The notes under the pieces: model-generated | The model's input: only the letters and a program-made list of their open reading frames with translations | Database searches by the model: none | What the model was told of the DNA's origin: nothing | Source: Okeania sp. KiyG1 | GTDB taxonomy: Bacteria > Cyanobacteriota > Cyanobacteriia > Cyanobacteriales > Microcoleaceae | Assembly: GCF_014132355.1 (NCBI RefSeq) | Contig: NZ_BLZO01000109.1 | Coordinates: 62,001 to 126,000, forward strand | DNA length: 64,000 nt | Direction of reading: 5' to 3' | Position numbers and translations under genes: made by a program | Shown: piece after piece, positions 19,793 through 28,822 of the stretch | Numbering within the stretch: position 1 is the first letter of the stretch | Layout of the letters: the number at the start of each line of letters is the position of its first letter

Positions 19793-20536
19793 CTATTTAG
19801 TTAATCCATGTTCTAGAGCATAACGAACTAATTCTGTGCGGCTGTTTGTACCAGTTTTAGTGAATAATCTACTTACATACTTTTCTACATTGCGAACACT
19901 GGTATTTAGGTCTCTAGCTATTTCTTTATTCATTAGTCCTCTAGCTACTAAATCTAAAACACTTTGTTCTCTTGGGGTTAAGTCTATTTTAATTGGTGAT
20001 GGGGTTTGAGCGATCGCATTTTTCCCCATTAACATTGCTTTAATTTCAGCAATTTGACTTGCTAAAACAGCAATATCTGGAGTATTTTCCCCTTCATTTT
20101 GGCTTGTTGCTACCACTCTACGTTCTAACAAATTTTCGACTATAGCTACTAACTCTTCAGGATCGAAGGGTTTAGAAAGGTAAGCATCACAACCTGCTTG
20201 ATAACCTTGAATGCGGTCTGTAGTCATTCCTTTAGCTGTCAAGAATACTACTGGTAAAGCTTTAAATCTTGGATCTTCTCGTAATTTTTGCAGAAATTGA
20301 TAGCCATCTATTTGAGGCATCATAATATCTGTAATTACTAAGTCCGGTAAATATGATTGTAGGATATCCCATCCTTGATTAGCATTACTGGCAACGTTTA
20401 CATCAAATCCACTATCTTCTAAGTAAGCTTGTACAGCTTCCCGTAATCCTGGTTCATCATCTACTAATAGTATTTTTCCTGATATTTTTAATTTTTCTTG
20501 GCTGTCGTTTTCGGCTTGAATCATTTGAGATATCAT
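19793..20536 (-). CDS. NarL/LuxR-type response regulator, Rre1/Ycf29-like
   Basis: 247 aa. The N-terminal receiver domain (about 20-140) has the acidic pocket ILLVDDEPGLREA, phospho-Asp in PDLVITDIMMPQIDGYQF, Thr in VVFLTAKG and Lys in AYLSKPFDP. The C-terminal LuxR-type HTH (about 183-245) is LTPREQSVLDLVARGLMNKE. The linker is cyanobacterial. Architecture and HTH sequence resemble Rre1 (plastid Ycf29), the conserved partner of Hik2/Hik34 in redox and stress control; the orthology is recalled, not tested. No histidine kinase gene is adjacent, which is normal for Rre1. Cytoplasmic DNA-binding regulator. Confidence 0.85.
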   Translation of the reverse strand: MISQMIQAENDSQEKLKISGKILLVDDEPGLREAVQAYLEDSGFDVNVASNANQGWDILQSYLPDLVITDIMMPQIDGYQFLQKLREDPRFKALPVVFLTAKGMTTDRIQGYQAGCDAYLSKPFDPEELVAIVENLLERRVVATSQNEGENTPDIAVLASQIAEIKAMLMGKNAIAQTPSPIKIDLTPREQSVLDLVARGLMNKEIARDLNTSVRNVEKYVSRLFTKTGTNSRTELVRYALEHGLTK

Positions 20537-20646
20537 AAATTATTTTAATTTTACTACTGTTTATAATTTAGCTAATTTTCATTATTAAAGGGGTGAAAAT
20601 AATATAAGGTTAACAATACTTGATTAAAATTTGTTTTTGTGGTATT

Positions 20647-20961
20647 CAGGACTTACGCAAAATACGAAATAATATGATGTCCGTTGGGGCGCGTTTGTGT
20701 ATAGGGGCAAGGCAACAGGGAAATACATTTGGGTTTGCTGCTTCTATTCATGTCAAACACCTTAATGCCTAATGCTATAAAAGCTAGGGAAATATCTACC
20801 ATATTTAAGGTTTTTCCTTCTTCTTTCTTGCTTCTTCTTTCTTCCTTCTTCCTTACTTTAGCTATACAATACCGATGCTACCGGACATGATATAATGCAC
20901 CGTTTGTAGGGGTTAACGGCCGTTAACCCCTACAAGATGTGGTGGTTATGCGTGAGTCCTG
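20647..20961. mobile_element. Mini-transposon, CAGGACTTACGCA family, enlarged copy
   Basis: Ends CAGGACTTACGCA and TGCGTGAGTCCTG are inverted. Flanks GTATT and GTATA agree at 4 of 5 positions, consistent with a 5-bp duplication. The interior is enlarged by other short repeats, including an inner palindrome TAGGGGTTAACGGCCGTTAA. Confidence 0.7.
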
Positions 20962-21081
20962 GTATAGCAAGGAATGAGTTAGTGTTTGACTTATGTTGAT
21001 GATGAACCGTAAGACACCAGAAATACTTTTCCCACTGTTCCCTGTTCCCTGCTATAAATTAGCTGAAAACTACTGTAATAC

Positions 21082-21939
21082 CTAACATCTAATTTGGGAG
21101 CGATCGGTCAAAATTTCATAACCAGTATTTGTTACCAAGACTGTATGCTCAAACTGAGCTGAAAGAGAATTATCAACAGTAACGGCAGTCCATTTATCGG
21201 ATAAAATTCGTGTAAACCTAGAACCAGCATTCAGAATTGGTTCAATAGCTAAAGTCATGCCTGCTCTTAGTTTTACATTTGGCAAACTTTTAGTTCTAGA
21301 GTTAAAAACTGAAGGTTCTTCATGTAAATTTCTTCCCACACCGTGACCTGTAAATTCTTCGACTACACGAAAACCATTTGCTTCTACATGATCTTGAATA
21401 GCTCCTGCAAGATCGAGTAGATAAGCACCAGCTTTTACTTGTTCGATACCTTTATACATTGCTTCTTCTGCTACACGAATTAGTTTGGCTGCTTCAGGAG
21501 CAACTTCAACTACGCCAATGGTAATACAAGAGTCTCCATGAAATTCTTGATAGTAAGCTCCTGTATCTACTTTTAAAACATCGCCAACTCGAATAACTTT
21601 TTTCTTACTGGGAATGCCATGGACAACTTCGTTATTTATGCAAGCACAAATAGAACCAGGAAAACCATGATAACCTTTAAAACTTGGCGTTGCGCCCATT
21701 TCTCGAATGCGTTTTTCTGCATAAGCATCTAGGTCAGCAGTTGTCATTCCTGGTTTAACGATCTGAGAAATTTCTTTGAGTACGGTTGCGACTATTTTAC
21801 AGGATTGTCGCATAATTTCTATTTCTCGTTGAGATTTGATTTCTATTCCTCGACGTTGTTTTTTCTTAACAGTAGGACGTGGTTTGGGTTTTGCTGGAGC
21901 TGCAAGTAGATTACTAAAAATGTTCATGTTTTCTGACAA
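21082..21939 (-). CDS. map: Methionine aminopeptidase, type I
   Basis: 285 aa. Removes the initiator Met from nascent proteins using a dinuclear metal site. The five metal ligands are seen in order: two Asp in [19 protein letters not shown], His in [12 protein letters not shown], Glu in AIEPILNAG and Glu in [10 protein letters not shown]. The catalytic-side His lies in [21 protein letters not shown] basic N-terminal extension of about 35 residues ([17 protein letters not shown]) precedes the catalytic core ([14 protein letters not shown]) and may aid ribosome or membrane association. Full length, monocistronic and likely housekeeping. Confidence 0.95.
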   Translation of the reverse strand: MSENMNIFSNLLAAPAKPKPRPTVKKKQRRGIEIKSQREIEIMRQSCKIVATVLKEISQIVKPGMTTADLDAYAEKRIREMGATPSFKGYHGFPGSICACINNEVVHGIPSKKKVIRVGDVLKVDTGAYYQEFHGDSCITIGVVEVAPEAAKLIRVAEEAMYKGIEQVKAGAYLLDLAGAIQDHVEANGFRVVEEFTGHGVGRNLHEEPSVFNSRTKSLPNVKLRAGMTLAIEPILNAGSRFTRILSDKWTAVTVDNSLSAQFEHTVLVTNTGYEILTDRSQIRC

Positions 21940-22262
21940 GTTGTTAAATATTATCTATGATATCTTAAAGTTTAGGTATAACTAAAGTCAAATGTCAAAT
22001 ATATACCTTAACTGAGACAAGATAAATTGAGGATATTTTAACTCAACTTGGAATTGATAGATTTATTTTTTTGACTAAAATATCATGAAATTATTGGTTT
22101 ACTTATTTTTTTGATGCTATAGTGTTTTCAAATTAGTATAAATCTAGATGGAGGTTTTTTGATGATAAAAAAGCTAGCTGATTGATTACTTTATATCCTT
22201 GTATTTACTACTATTTAATGCTATTTTCCCTCCTCTACTATTCCCTATTCTCTTTTTAATTG

Positions 22263-22395
22263 TATAGCAGAAGAAATAAGGAAGAAGAAAGAAGGAAGAA
22301 GGAAGAAGGAAGAAGGAAGAAGGAAGAAGGAAAAGTATTACTTTGTCTGAGTTTTAAGCTTTTTATCTGTCCTAACTTTTGCTTCGACTGCTATA
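22263..22395. mobile_element. Mini-transposon, TATAGCAG family
   Basis: Left end TATAGCAGAAGAAA, right end CTTCGACTGCTATA, with a GAAGGAAGAAGGAAGAAGG tract inside. The right half (TTGTCTGAGTTTTAAGCTTT) matches the copy at 51535-51639. Ends beginning TA suggest a TA-targeting (IS630/Tc1-like) transposase in trans (inference). Confidence 0.65.
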
Positions 22396-22484
22396 CTTGA
22401 TTTTCACATCTCAGATAAAAATGCTATAGCGTTTCTTAGTAAGCTTGAGGTACACTCTTGTCTTTACTTCACTATTACCTGTTA

Positions 22485-22680
22485 CCGAAAAATTGTGGTA
22501 TAAAGCCTCCCCTTTTAAGGGGATAAAAGCGGTCGTAGCGGAGCTTCCCGTAGGGTGGGATAGCTCGGAAACCTGCGCCATATCCAATCGACCAAGAGAA
22601 GAAAAAATTTCATGATTAGTCAATCCTATCCGTTTTAAAGGAGAGGTAATTCTAAATTCGCGCATTCTAAATTCTAAATT
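22485..22680. repeat. Composite hairpin repeat (GGTTTAAAGCCTCCCC family), intact copy
   Basis: Begins TTACCGAAAAATTGTGGTAT, has the hairpin CCTCCCCTTTTAAGGGG, then GATTAGTCAATCCTATCCG and ends at AGGAGAGGTAATTC. An extra GC-rich block (about 22535-22600) is unique to this copy. Inverted, variant or partial copies occur near 5728, 6285, 23445, 50484, 51930 and 55150. The first 40 bp resemble the left ends of the IS605-type elements at 34140 and 47834. Confidence 0.65.
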
Positions 22681-22922
22681 ATTGAACTGTTGCCTAGAGT
22701 TTTGTACCTCACTCTTTTTGGGAATTTATATATATCTACTCTGAATTTTTAATAATTCTAATGTTTGTTTCATAATTTCCTTTAAAGTTTAAAATTACCA
22801 GGAATGAAGTAAAGTATGTGACGCTTTGCTTTATAGTATTTTTTTCTGGAAACAAGACTGTCACATACCACAATAATTAAATGCTGTATTTTTAAAATTT
22901 TCAGAGCATTGTGCAATTTACT

Positions 22923-23360
22923 CTAAGGATTTAACTTTCTAATAAATTCTAGAGGTAAACCATCACAGTCAGCAATAAAAGCAACTTCATAAACATTATT
23001 TCCAATCATTTGTTGAGTCGGTTCTAAAAGAATTTTCAATGGTTGAAAAATTTCTGGTTGTGATGCTGCTGTCGCAGCAAATTGCTGTTTTAAATCATTT
23101 AGCCAACCAGGTAAATCTGTAGTCTTTTGAGTCAAATCAAACGATAAATGATAATATCCAACATAATGCTCATCCCCAAAAGTATCAGGAGCAGGTTTTG
23201 GTTGAGGAATTTCAATTAGTTCAATTCTGCCATTTAATCCCTCCATCCAACAAGCTAAAGTATAGCCTGTAGTAAAGCGCTCGCAGACCGTAAAACCTAG
23301 TTTTTCATAGAAAGCGATCGCTCGATGAATATTGGCTGTCCGAATCGAGGCATGGTGCAT
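22923..23360 (-). CDS. VOC (glyoxalase/dioxygenase fold) protein
   Basis: 145 aa, one complete pair of beta-alpha-beta-beta-beta modules of the vicinal-oxygen-chelate superfamily. Module 1 starts MHHASIRTANIHRAIAFYEKLGF; module 2 includes HYVGYYHLSFDL and ends YEVAFIADCDGLPLEFIRKL. Potential metal ligands are His (HHASIR), Glu (RIELIEIP), His (YYHLSFD) and Glu (PLEFI). The spacing suits a lactoylglutathione lyase or dioxygenase-like enzyme, but the substrate cannot be named. It is flanked by repeat-rich spacers and probably transcribed alone. Confidence 0.8.
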   Translation of the reverse strand: MHHASIRTANIHRAIAFYEKLGFTVCERFTTGYTLACWMEGLNGRIELIEIPQPKPAPDTFGDEHYVGYYHLSFDLTQKTTDLPGWLNDLKQQFAATAASQPEIFQPLKILLEPTQQMIGNNVYEVAFIADCDGLPLEFIRKLNP

Positions 23361-23429
23361 TCTAGTTTAATATTTTTAACTTGATTTTCAGCATTAATTT
23401 TACACCAAATATAACTAGGTTCAATAATT

Positions 23430-23775
23430 AAGAATTAAGAATTTAGAATTACCTCTCCTTTAAAACCGATAGGTAAGCATTCAGCTATTAGCCATCAGCT
23501 ATCAGCAATAAGACCCTGTGCTTAAGGACGAGGTCTAAATGAATATAAACTTTGGAGCTGACTTTTATAGCAAGATTTTTCTAGCTCAATTAAATATTAC
23601 TTTTATCACTCACTAAAAGCAATAGCTGAAGTTCGCAGTTCCTCCGATAGGAGGCTAGCTGATAGCTGACGGCTGAATGCTTACACGGATAGGATTGACT
23701 AATCATGAAAATTTTTATTTATTATCCCCTTAAAAGGGGAGGCTTTAAACCACAATATTTCGGTAAAACCCATTT
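23430..23775. repeat. Nested repeat: hairpin repeat split by a mini-transposon
   Basis: An inverted copy of the 22485-22680 repeat starts TTACCTCTCCTTTAAAACC (about 23450) and resumes at GGATAGGATTGACTAATC (23687), ending CACAATATTTCGGTAAAA (about 23773). The 212-bp element at 23473-23684 interrupts it exactly, giving a relative age order for the two families. Confidence 0.8.
23473..23684. mobile_element. Mini-transposon, GTAAGCATTCAGC family, inserted in another repeat
   Basis: Ends GTAAGCATTCAGC and GCTGAATGCTTAC are perfect inverted repeats. Flanks ACCGATAG (23465-23472) and ACGGATAG (23685-23692) differ at one base, matching the 8-bp duplication of this family. Confidence 0.85.
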
Positions 23776-23990
23776 ATTTTGGCAATAAAAAAGATAACTT
23801 TTCAACAGAAAAGGGAAATACTTTTCAGCTATCAACCATATTCAATAAATCAATATTTAGGGTTTGCTGAATAGCTTAGACATCTCCATAAAAGAGGGAG
23901 TAGGCAGTAGGCAGTAGTAGGCAGTAGGGAGAAATAATTGATAATTTCTATGTGAGAATTGATTTTATTTTGGATTTTTGGAGATGTCTC

Positions 23991-24515
23991 TTATTCAAAC
24001 AATCGAAAATAGGGATATCGAACGGGTACTCCTGCTTCTTTGTCCAATTGAAAATTGATTACTTCCCAGCAAGGCTCATCCTTGGGGTCGGGACTAAATT
24101 CTACAGGTAAACCATAAAGCTTGGGCTTACAGGAAGAATCAGAATTAGAACGCCAGGGGGTATTACGTTCCAAATAAGTACTAACCAACTCCTGATATCT
24201 TTGAGCAATAATCACACGAGTGGCTCTATATCCTTTAGTATAAAGTCGATCTAGAGCTTCATGGATTTCAAACCTAATACCGTCGGGATGAGTATGTTGC
24301 CTATACCACTCATCATTCCATAAACGCCAGTGACGGCCAGACTGAAGATGATACAACTCACCAGTATTTGGATTGGCTTCAAAAGCCCCATGACGAGGAC
24401 ACAAATAAGTATCTGTCAAGGTGAGAGCTGGTATGGTCTGACGACAGTGGGGACACTGAATTTCAGGGCCAAACATTGGGTATTGGAGGGCAGGATTGAT
24501 AGAGAATTGGGTCAT
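23991..24515 (-). CDS. TIGR02652 family protein, cyanobacterial
   Basis: 174 aa. It matches the description of the cyanobacteria-specific TIGR02652 family: about 170 residues with an N-terminal C-x2-C-x14-C-x2-H motif. Here the motif is CPHC, fourteen residues, then CPRH (about residues 21-42), probably a small zinc-binding treble-clef or ribbon. The rest is mixed alpha/beta with many aromatics (HWRLWNDEWYRQHTHPDGI, VPVRYPYFRLFE). No enzymatic motif is visible and the function is unknown. Conserved single-copy occurrence in cyanobacteria suggests a core role. The start is the ATG at 24515. Confidence 0.85.
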   Translation of the reverse strand: MTQFSINPALQYPMFGPEIQCPHCRQTIPALTLTDTYLCPRHGAFEANPNTGELYHLQSGRHWRLWNDEWYRQHTHPDGIRFEIHEALDRLYTKGYRATRVIIAQRYQELVSTYLERNTPWRSNSDSSCKPKLYGLPVEFSPDPKDEPCWEVINFQLDKEAGVPVRYPYFRLFE

Positions 24516-24822
24516 AGTTTCTAGAGAGTTGTGGTGACTTAAATTATAGTTAGCTTGGTCAAAGAATCTGAGCCTAATAGCTATAGAGTTGTTACTAAAG
24601 TACTACATCAAACTCTTAACTTATATTATGGGGTAAAAACTTTGCTGGGTCGTACCACTATTGACAATTATGATGTTCTATGCAGTTTACTATGTAGCTG
24701 TAATTTGTGAGTAACTTCAATAATTTCTAGGTTTAATTTTGTAGGTTGCCGACAGTTTCCTAGCTGAATTCTTTTTTGATAAAATTCCAATCGAGCAAAC
24801 ATCACTAATATTAACGAAGATA
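24516..24822. other. Divergent intergenic region, no gene
   Basis: 307 bp between the TIGR02652 gene (minus) and the carbonic anhydrase-like gene (plus). It must carry both promoters. No repeat or strong hairpin was noticed. Confidence 0.5.
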
Positions 24823-25350
24823 ATGTCAAATCAGCCCTCTTTTTGGTCTCCTCCAGATTTGTCCCAAGCTGCTTTTGTGGCAGATAACGCTGTGGTTATG
24901 GGTGTCGTTGAAGTAGGAGTTGGAGCTAGTATTTGGTATGGAGCTGTTGTCCGGGGGGATGTAGAAAAGATTGCGATCGGAGACCATAGTAATGTCCAGG
25001 ATGGGGCTGTGCTTCATGGAGACCCAGGTTTAGTAACTGTGTTGGAAGACCATGTGACAATTGGACATCGAGCTGTGATTCACTCGGCTCATATAGAAAA
25101 AGGTTGTTTGATTGGCATTGGAGCTGTAATTTTGGATGGCGTGCGGGTAGGGGCAGGTAGTATTGTGGGAGCTGGGTCTATTGTCACTAAGGATATACCG
25201 CCTTTGTCTCTGGTTGTGGGAGTACCTGCGAAAAAAGTTAGGAATATTTCAGAAGCAGAGGCTGCTAATTTGATTGAACACGCCCAACGTTATGAAAAGT
25301 TAGCTTTAGTCCACGCTGGCAAGGGAACCGATGTTGGATTTACCGAGTAA
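24823..25350 (+). CDS. Gamma-class carbonic anhydrase-like left-handed beta-helix protein
   Basis: 175 aa of hexapeptide repeats forming a left-handed beta-helix trimer. Conserved elements are YGAVVRGDVEKIAIGDHSNV with the Arg/Asp pair near the active site, QDGAVLHGD, and IGHRAVIHSAHIEKGCLIGI carrying the three His positions expected for the Zn/Fe/Co site. It is related to archaeal Cam, to the N-terminal domain of CcmM and to YrdA/PaaY. It is much shorter than CcmM and lacks RbcS-like repeats, so a carboxysome scaffold role is unlikely. Carbonic anhydrase activity is plausible, not shown. A C-terminal helix (SEAEAANLIEHAQRYEKLA) closes the fold. Confidence 0.88.
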   Translation: MSNQPSFWSPPDLSQAAFVADNAVVMGVVEVGVGASIWYGAVVRGDVEKIAIGDHSNVQDGAVLHGDPGLVTVLEDHVTIGHRAVIHSAHIEKGCLIGIGAVILDGVRVGAGSIVGAGSIVTKDIPPLSLVVGVPAKKVRNISEAEAANLIEHAQRYEKLALVHAGKGTDVGFTE

Positions 25351-25925
25351 AGTCAAAAGTGTATTTGAAGTCAAAAGTCAAAAGTTAAAAGTCAAAAGTT
25401 AAAAGTTAAAAGTCAAAAGTTAAAAGTTAAAAGTCAAAAGTTAAAAGTTATTTGAATAGTTGTGAAGTCAAAAGTGTATTTGAAGTCAAAAGTCAAAAGT
25501 TAAAAGTTAATTGAAGATCGTATAAAATTGAGTCAACAGTTAATTGAAGCTTACTTATAAGTAGTCAAACAAAATTAATTGTATATTTGATGGTCAGGTT
25601 AAATGGGTAAGAAAAATGATTTTTAGATCGACTGCTCAAGTACACAAATATTTTTTATCAAAATAATTAAGTCTAAAACCTCGCCTTTTAAGGCGAAATA
25701 TTTTTGGAGCGAAGTTCAAATCCTCTACTTCCCTCCTGGGAGGGGAGGGGCGAGGGGTGGGTTGGGAGGGGTTAGGGGTGGGTTAACTTCTAACTTCTGA
25801 CTTTTGACTTTTGACTTCTGACTTCGTTAATCCCTATTCCCTATTAAAATTTTGCTCAAAAACTTAATTTTAGATTAAGATTATAAGAAATGATAAATCT
25901 TTAAAAATCTTTAGGAGGGGAGTAA
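25351..25925. repeat. Spacer with AAAAGTCAAAAGTTAAAAGT tandem repeats and a composite repeat
   Basis: 25355-25520 is a run of short AAGTCAAAAGTTAAAAGTC repeats. A composite element (about 25660-25830) begins AAATAATTAAGTCTAAAACC, contains CTCGCCTTTTAAGGCG and the CCTCCTGGGAGGGG palindrome and ends in CTTCTGACTTTTGAC repeats. The same composite breaks hicA at about 30595-30728. The last 80 bp are the psbY promoter region. Confidence 0.7.
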
Positions 25926-26051
25926 ATGGAATTTGACTTTCGTTTGTTAATTGTTCTATTACCTATAATTGCTGCTGGTGGTTGGGCAGTATTCAATATT
26001 GGAGCTTTAGCCATTCAACAAGTGCAAAAGTTCTTAAACAAAGAAAATTAG
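25926..26051 (+). CDS. psbY: Photosystem II protein PsbY
   Basis: 41 aa. One transmembrane helix with the conserved sequence [20 protein letters not shown] followed by [15 protein letters not shown], the length and pattern of cyanobacterial PsbY (Ycf32). It is a small peripheral subunit of photosystem II near cytochrome b559, in the thylakoid membrane. A strong ribosome-binding site, AGGAGGGG, lies at about 25913-25920, 6 nt before the ATG. A terminator-like hairpin follows at 26078-26118. It is transcribed alone. Confidence 0.93.
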   Translation: MEFDFRLLIVLLPIIAAGGWAVFNIGALAIQQVQKFLNKEN

Positions 26052-26077
26052 ATTCAACCTTAACTCTTTACTTAAAA

Positions 26078-26118
26078 GCCGACTGTTTCTTGCACTCAGA
26101 TAACAGTCGGTATTTTAT
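26078..26118 (+). terminator. Rho-independent terminator of psbY
   Basis: Inverted arms CCGACTGTT and AACAGTCGG are separated by a short loop and followed by TATTTTATT, 27 bp after the psbY stop codon. Confidence 0.75.
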
Positions 26119-26151
26119 TGATTAATTTTATACCAAATTTAGGGGTAATAT

Positions 26152-27723
26152 ATGGCTTTAGAAACTGCTGTAACTGAAACAGTTATTGAGCAAAATATAG
26201 AACAATTTCTGTTAGTTCTTTCTGTTTCTCTGAGCGTAGCAACTATCTCACGAGTTTTTAGCTTGTTCCGTCGAATTCCGTTTACTTTATTATTAGTAAT
26301 TGCCGGATTAGTTCTGGCATTCATTGATGTGAGATTAGTTAATTTATCTCCTGAATTAATCCTCGAAATTTTCTTGCCTCCCCTATTATTTGAGGCAGCT
26401 TGGAATTTGAATTGGCGAAACTTAAAAAGAGATTTAGTTCCCGTGGGATTATCTGCAATTATTGGTGTAATTATTTCAGTAGTTGGTATTGCTTATGGTT
26501 TGAATTTTTTCACCGGAATTCCCTTAGCGATCGCCTTTCTCGTCGGAGCTAGTTTATCAGCAACAGACCCTATTTCTGTAGTAGCTTTATTAAAAGAATT
26601 AGGAGCAAGTAAACGCCTACGCACCTTAATGGAAGGAGAAAGTTTATTTAATGATGGGGTGGCGGTTGTTGCCTTTACTTTGCTAGTAGGAATTCCATTA
26701 GGAACAGTCGATAAATTTTCTATTTCTGACTCTCTATCCACTTTTCTTAGTTTTGTTGGCATCGGTGTTGGTATCGGTTGCTTAATTGGTTTTGGCATTT
26801 CTTACCTCACTCAACGTTTTGACTTACCTTTGGTGGAACAGTCACTAACTTTAGTTTCTGCTTATGGCACCTATGTAATAGTAGAAAAATTTGGGGGTTC
26901 GGGAGTTATTGGGGTTGTCACCGTTGGTTTAATTTTAGGTAACTTCGGTTCCCGCATTGGAATGAACCCCCGCACTCGGTTAATAGTTAGTGAGTTTTGG
27001 GAATTTGTGGCATTTTTTGTCAATTCTATAGTGTTTCTGTTAATAGGCGATCAAATTCGATATTCGATTCTGGCAGATAATATAGTATTGATAGTAGTAG
27101 CTATTGGAGCAGTTCTGGGCACGCGAGCAATTTCGGTTTATAGTTTGAGTGCTTTGAGTAATTTGGTAGTCAAGTCAAATATTGGTTTAAAGGAACAAAC
27201 GTTACTTTGGTGGGGAGGTTTACGGGGTTCTGTTTCTATTGCTCTAGTGTTGAGTGTACCTGTGGTTTTGCCGGGACGAGATGAAATTACCGCAGTTGTG
27301 TTTGGGGTGGTATTGTTTACATTGTTGGTGCAAGGTTTAACAACTCAGTCAATGTTGAAAGTATTGGGTTTAATAGGCGACCAACCGTTGCGTCAGGAAT
27401 ATATGGAAACGACCGCTCGTCGTGTAGCTTTAAAACGAGTGCTGAATTATGTGTCTGAGTTGGTCAGGTTGCAAGAAATTGACCCAGAATATTATCGCTA
27501 TCAGGCAGAATTTTTGCAAAACGAATTGAAACAGTTGCAGGAGAAAATTGATAAAATGCAGGCGGAACATTCTCAGTTAGTGGCGCTGGATATGGAGTTA
27601 TTACGGGAAGAGTTGGTAGATATTGAGGCGGAAACTTACGCTGAATTTATTCGAGCAGGTAAGTTGAATAGTAATGTATCACCATTGTTAGCAGAAGTAT
27701 TTGCAGAAAAGGAACATGAATAA
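26152..27723 (+). CDS. CPA1-family Na+/H+ antiporter
   Basis: 523 aa, about 11-12 membrane helices (about 20-415) and a C-terminal cytoplasmic coiled-coil tail (about 430-515, RYQAEFLQNELKQLQEKIDK). CPA1 motifs are IFLPPLLFEAAWNLNW, GASLSATDPISVVALLKELG with the functional ATDP, and GESLFNDGVAVVAF with the paired acidic residue. NhaP-type exchangers move Na+ (or K+) out in return for H+ in pH and salt homeostasis at the plasma or thylakoid membrane. It resembles the NhaS antiporters of Synechocystis but the subgroup is not assigned. It is complete and monocistronic, 100 bp after psbY and probably independent because of the terminator between them. Confidence 0.9.
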   Translation: MALETAVTETVIEQNIEQFLLVLSVSLSVATISRVFSLFRRIPFTLLLVIAGLVLAFIDVRLVNLSPELILEIFLPPLLFEAAWNLNWRNLKRDLVPVGLSAIIGVIISVVGIAYGLNFFTGIPLAIAFLVGASLSATDPISVVALLKELGASKRLRTLMEGESLFNDGVAVVAFTLLVGIPLGTVDKFSISDSLSTFLSFVGIGVGIGCLIGFGISYLTQRFDLPLVEQSLTLVSAYGTYVIVEKFGGSGVIGVVTVGLILGNFGSRIGMNPRTRLIVSEFWEFVAFFVNSIVFLLIGDQIRYSILADNIVLIVVAIGAVLGTRAISVYSLSALSNLVVKSNIGLKEQTLLWWGGLRGSVSIALVLSVPVVLPGRDEITAVVFGVVLFTLLVQGLTTQSMLKVLGLIGDQPLRQEYMETTARRVALKRVLNYVSELVRLQEIDPEYYRYQAEFLQNELKQLQEKIDKMQAEHSQLVALDMELLREELVDIEAETYAEFIRAGKLNSNVSPLLAEVFAEKEHE

Positions 27724-27754
27724 TATCATGTATAGATCGAGCGATCGCTTTTTA

Positions 27755-27856
27755 CAGCGGTTTTCATTTCAGTAGACCACAGTAGGGACGTTGCATGCAA
27801 CGTCCCTACAGGGTTTTGGTTATGGCGATGTGGTTCATCAAGAGCGAAAAGCGCTG
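27755..27856. mobile_element. Mini-transposon, CAGCGGTTTTCA family (TA target)
   Basis: Ends CAGCGGTTTTCATTTCAGTA and CGAAAAGCGCTG, flanked by TA on both sides (27753-27754, 27857-27858). The interior carries the palindrome GGGACGTTGCATGCAACGTC. Other copies are at 28356-28478 and 48121-48243. Confidence 0.75.
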
Positions 27857-27919
27857 TAGATAATTCTCGAACATCTGAAGCAGTTGAGGGCAAATAACAA
27901 TTCTAACGTCACTTCCCTA

Positions 27920-28623
27920 TTATTCCTCTACTCCCTCCAAAACTACGTCCTCATAAAGCATCTCGATGGGAAAGCTAAAATCTACGGAAGTTAAAGTTAC
28001 TTCATCGCCTTCCCCATAATTATAAAGTCCCTAAACACCATTTTCGTTAGATCGAAAACACTCCACCGCCATCTCTCGCGCATCAATTAAAACGTATTCT
28101 TTTAAAGTAGAAATGCGGCGATAATTTTTAAACTTTTTGCCCCTGTCAAAAGCTTCGGTTCCCGGAGATAAAACCTCAACGACTAAGCAAGGATGATAAA
28201 TAACTTTAATCGCGCGTCGGTCTCTTTCATCGCAAGTTACCATCACATCGGGATAATAAAAAGACCCTTTTTCCGATACCCCTAGTTTGGCATCTGCCAT
28301 TAATACTTTACACCCTTGACCGCGCAGATGAATTTTTAAAGCTGTCGCCAAATTATAGCGGTTTTCAAATAGATAGAGTACAGTGGCCAAAGCATTTTTC
28401 TACTCTCTACTGCCTACTCCCTACTGCCTACTCCCTAAGCAAAAAGAATTTTGTAGTCTACTTAAATGAAAACCGCTGTAAGAGCAATGTCATTATGAGG
28501 AATAGTTCCCCCAGTCATGGCAAAAACTCGACCGTTCATATATTCATATTTAATTGGTTGTTTCTCCTCCCAGTCGAGATATTCTTGGGGAGTCATTTTT
28601 TCGGGTTTGGGAGCTGCTACCAT
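27920..28623 (-). pseudogene. Uma2-family (PD-(D/E)XK-like) gene broken by a mini-transposon and a nonsense codon
   Basis: The 5' part from the ATG at 28621-28623 reads MVAAPKPEKMTPQEYLDWEE and reaches PHNDIAL. It is interrupted by a 123-bp element (28356-28478). The frame resumes as NLATALKIHLRGQGCKVLMA and continues through FYYPDVMVTCDERD and VEVLSPGTEAFDRGKKF, the acidic core of Uma2/DUF820 proteins. A TAG at 28031-28033 (after FRSNENGV) stops it, but the same frame continues GLYNYGEGDEVTLTSVDF to a natural stop at 27920. Removing the element with one TA copy restores HNDIAL-NLATALK exactly. Uma2 proteins are very numerous in cyanobacteria and of poorly known function. Confidence 0.88.
28356..28478. 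mobile_element. Mini-transposon, CAGCGGTTTTCA family, inside the Uma2 gene
   Basis: TAGCGGTTTTCA on the left and TGAAAACCGCTG on the right, with duplicated TA at 28354-28355 and 28479-28480. The interior contains CTACTGCCTACTCCCTACTG short repeats. Confidence 0.85.
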
Positions 28624-28822
28624 TGTTTGTATCCTGGCGGTCTAGGTTCGATCTAATTTTAACATATTGGGGTTGCCTCTTGCTTTCTGTATGGGGATCG
28701 CCCTATTTTCTAGTAAATAGATAAAGCGATCGCTTCTTTCTCAAAACTGTTGACAATCTGGGGAAGAAGAGGTAAAATATAGAAATTGTTATGTTCAAAA
28801 ATCGTTAAATAGGTGAAGTATT

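Larger units (their letters stand above)
21940..22922. other. Spacer with repeats, no gene
   Basis: About 1 kb. The first 320 bp are plain AT-rich DNA, probably including the map promoter. It then carries a mini-transposon (22263-22395), a hairpin-type repeat (about 22485-22680) and about 230 bp with no visible structure. A frame covering 22411-22665 is made of repeat sequence and was not called. Confidence 0.6.

Noticed and set aside
22411-22665. 84-codon minus-strand frame
   Set aside because: Composed almost entirely of a dispersed repeat present elsewhere in spacers.
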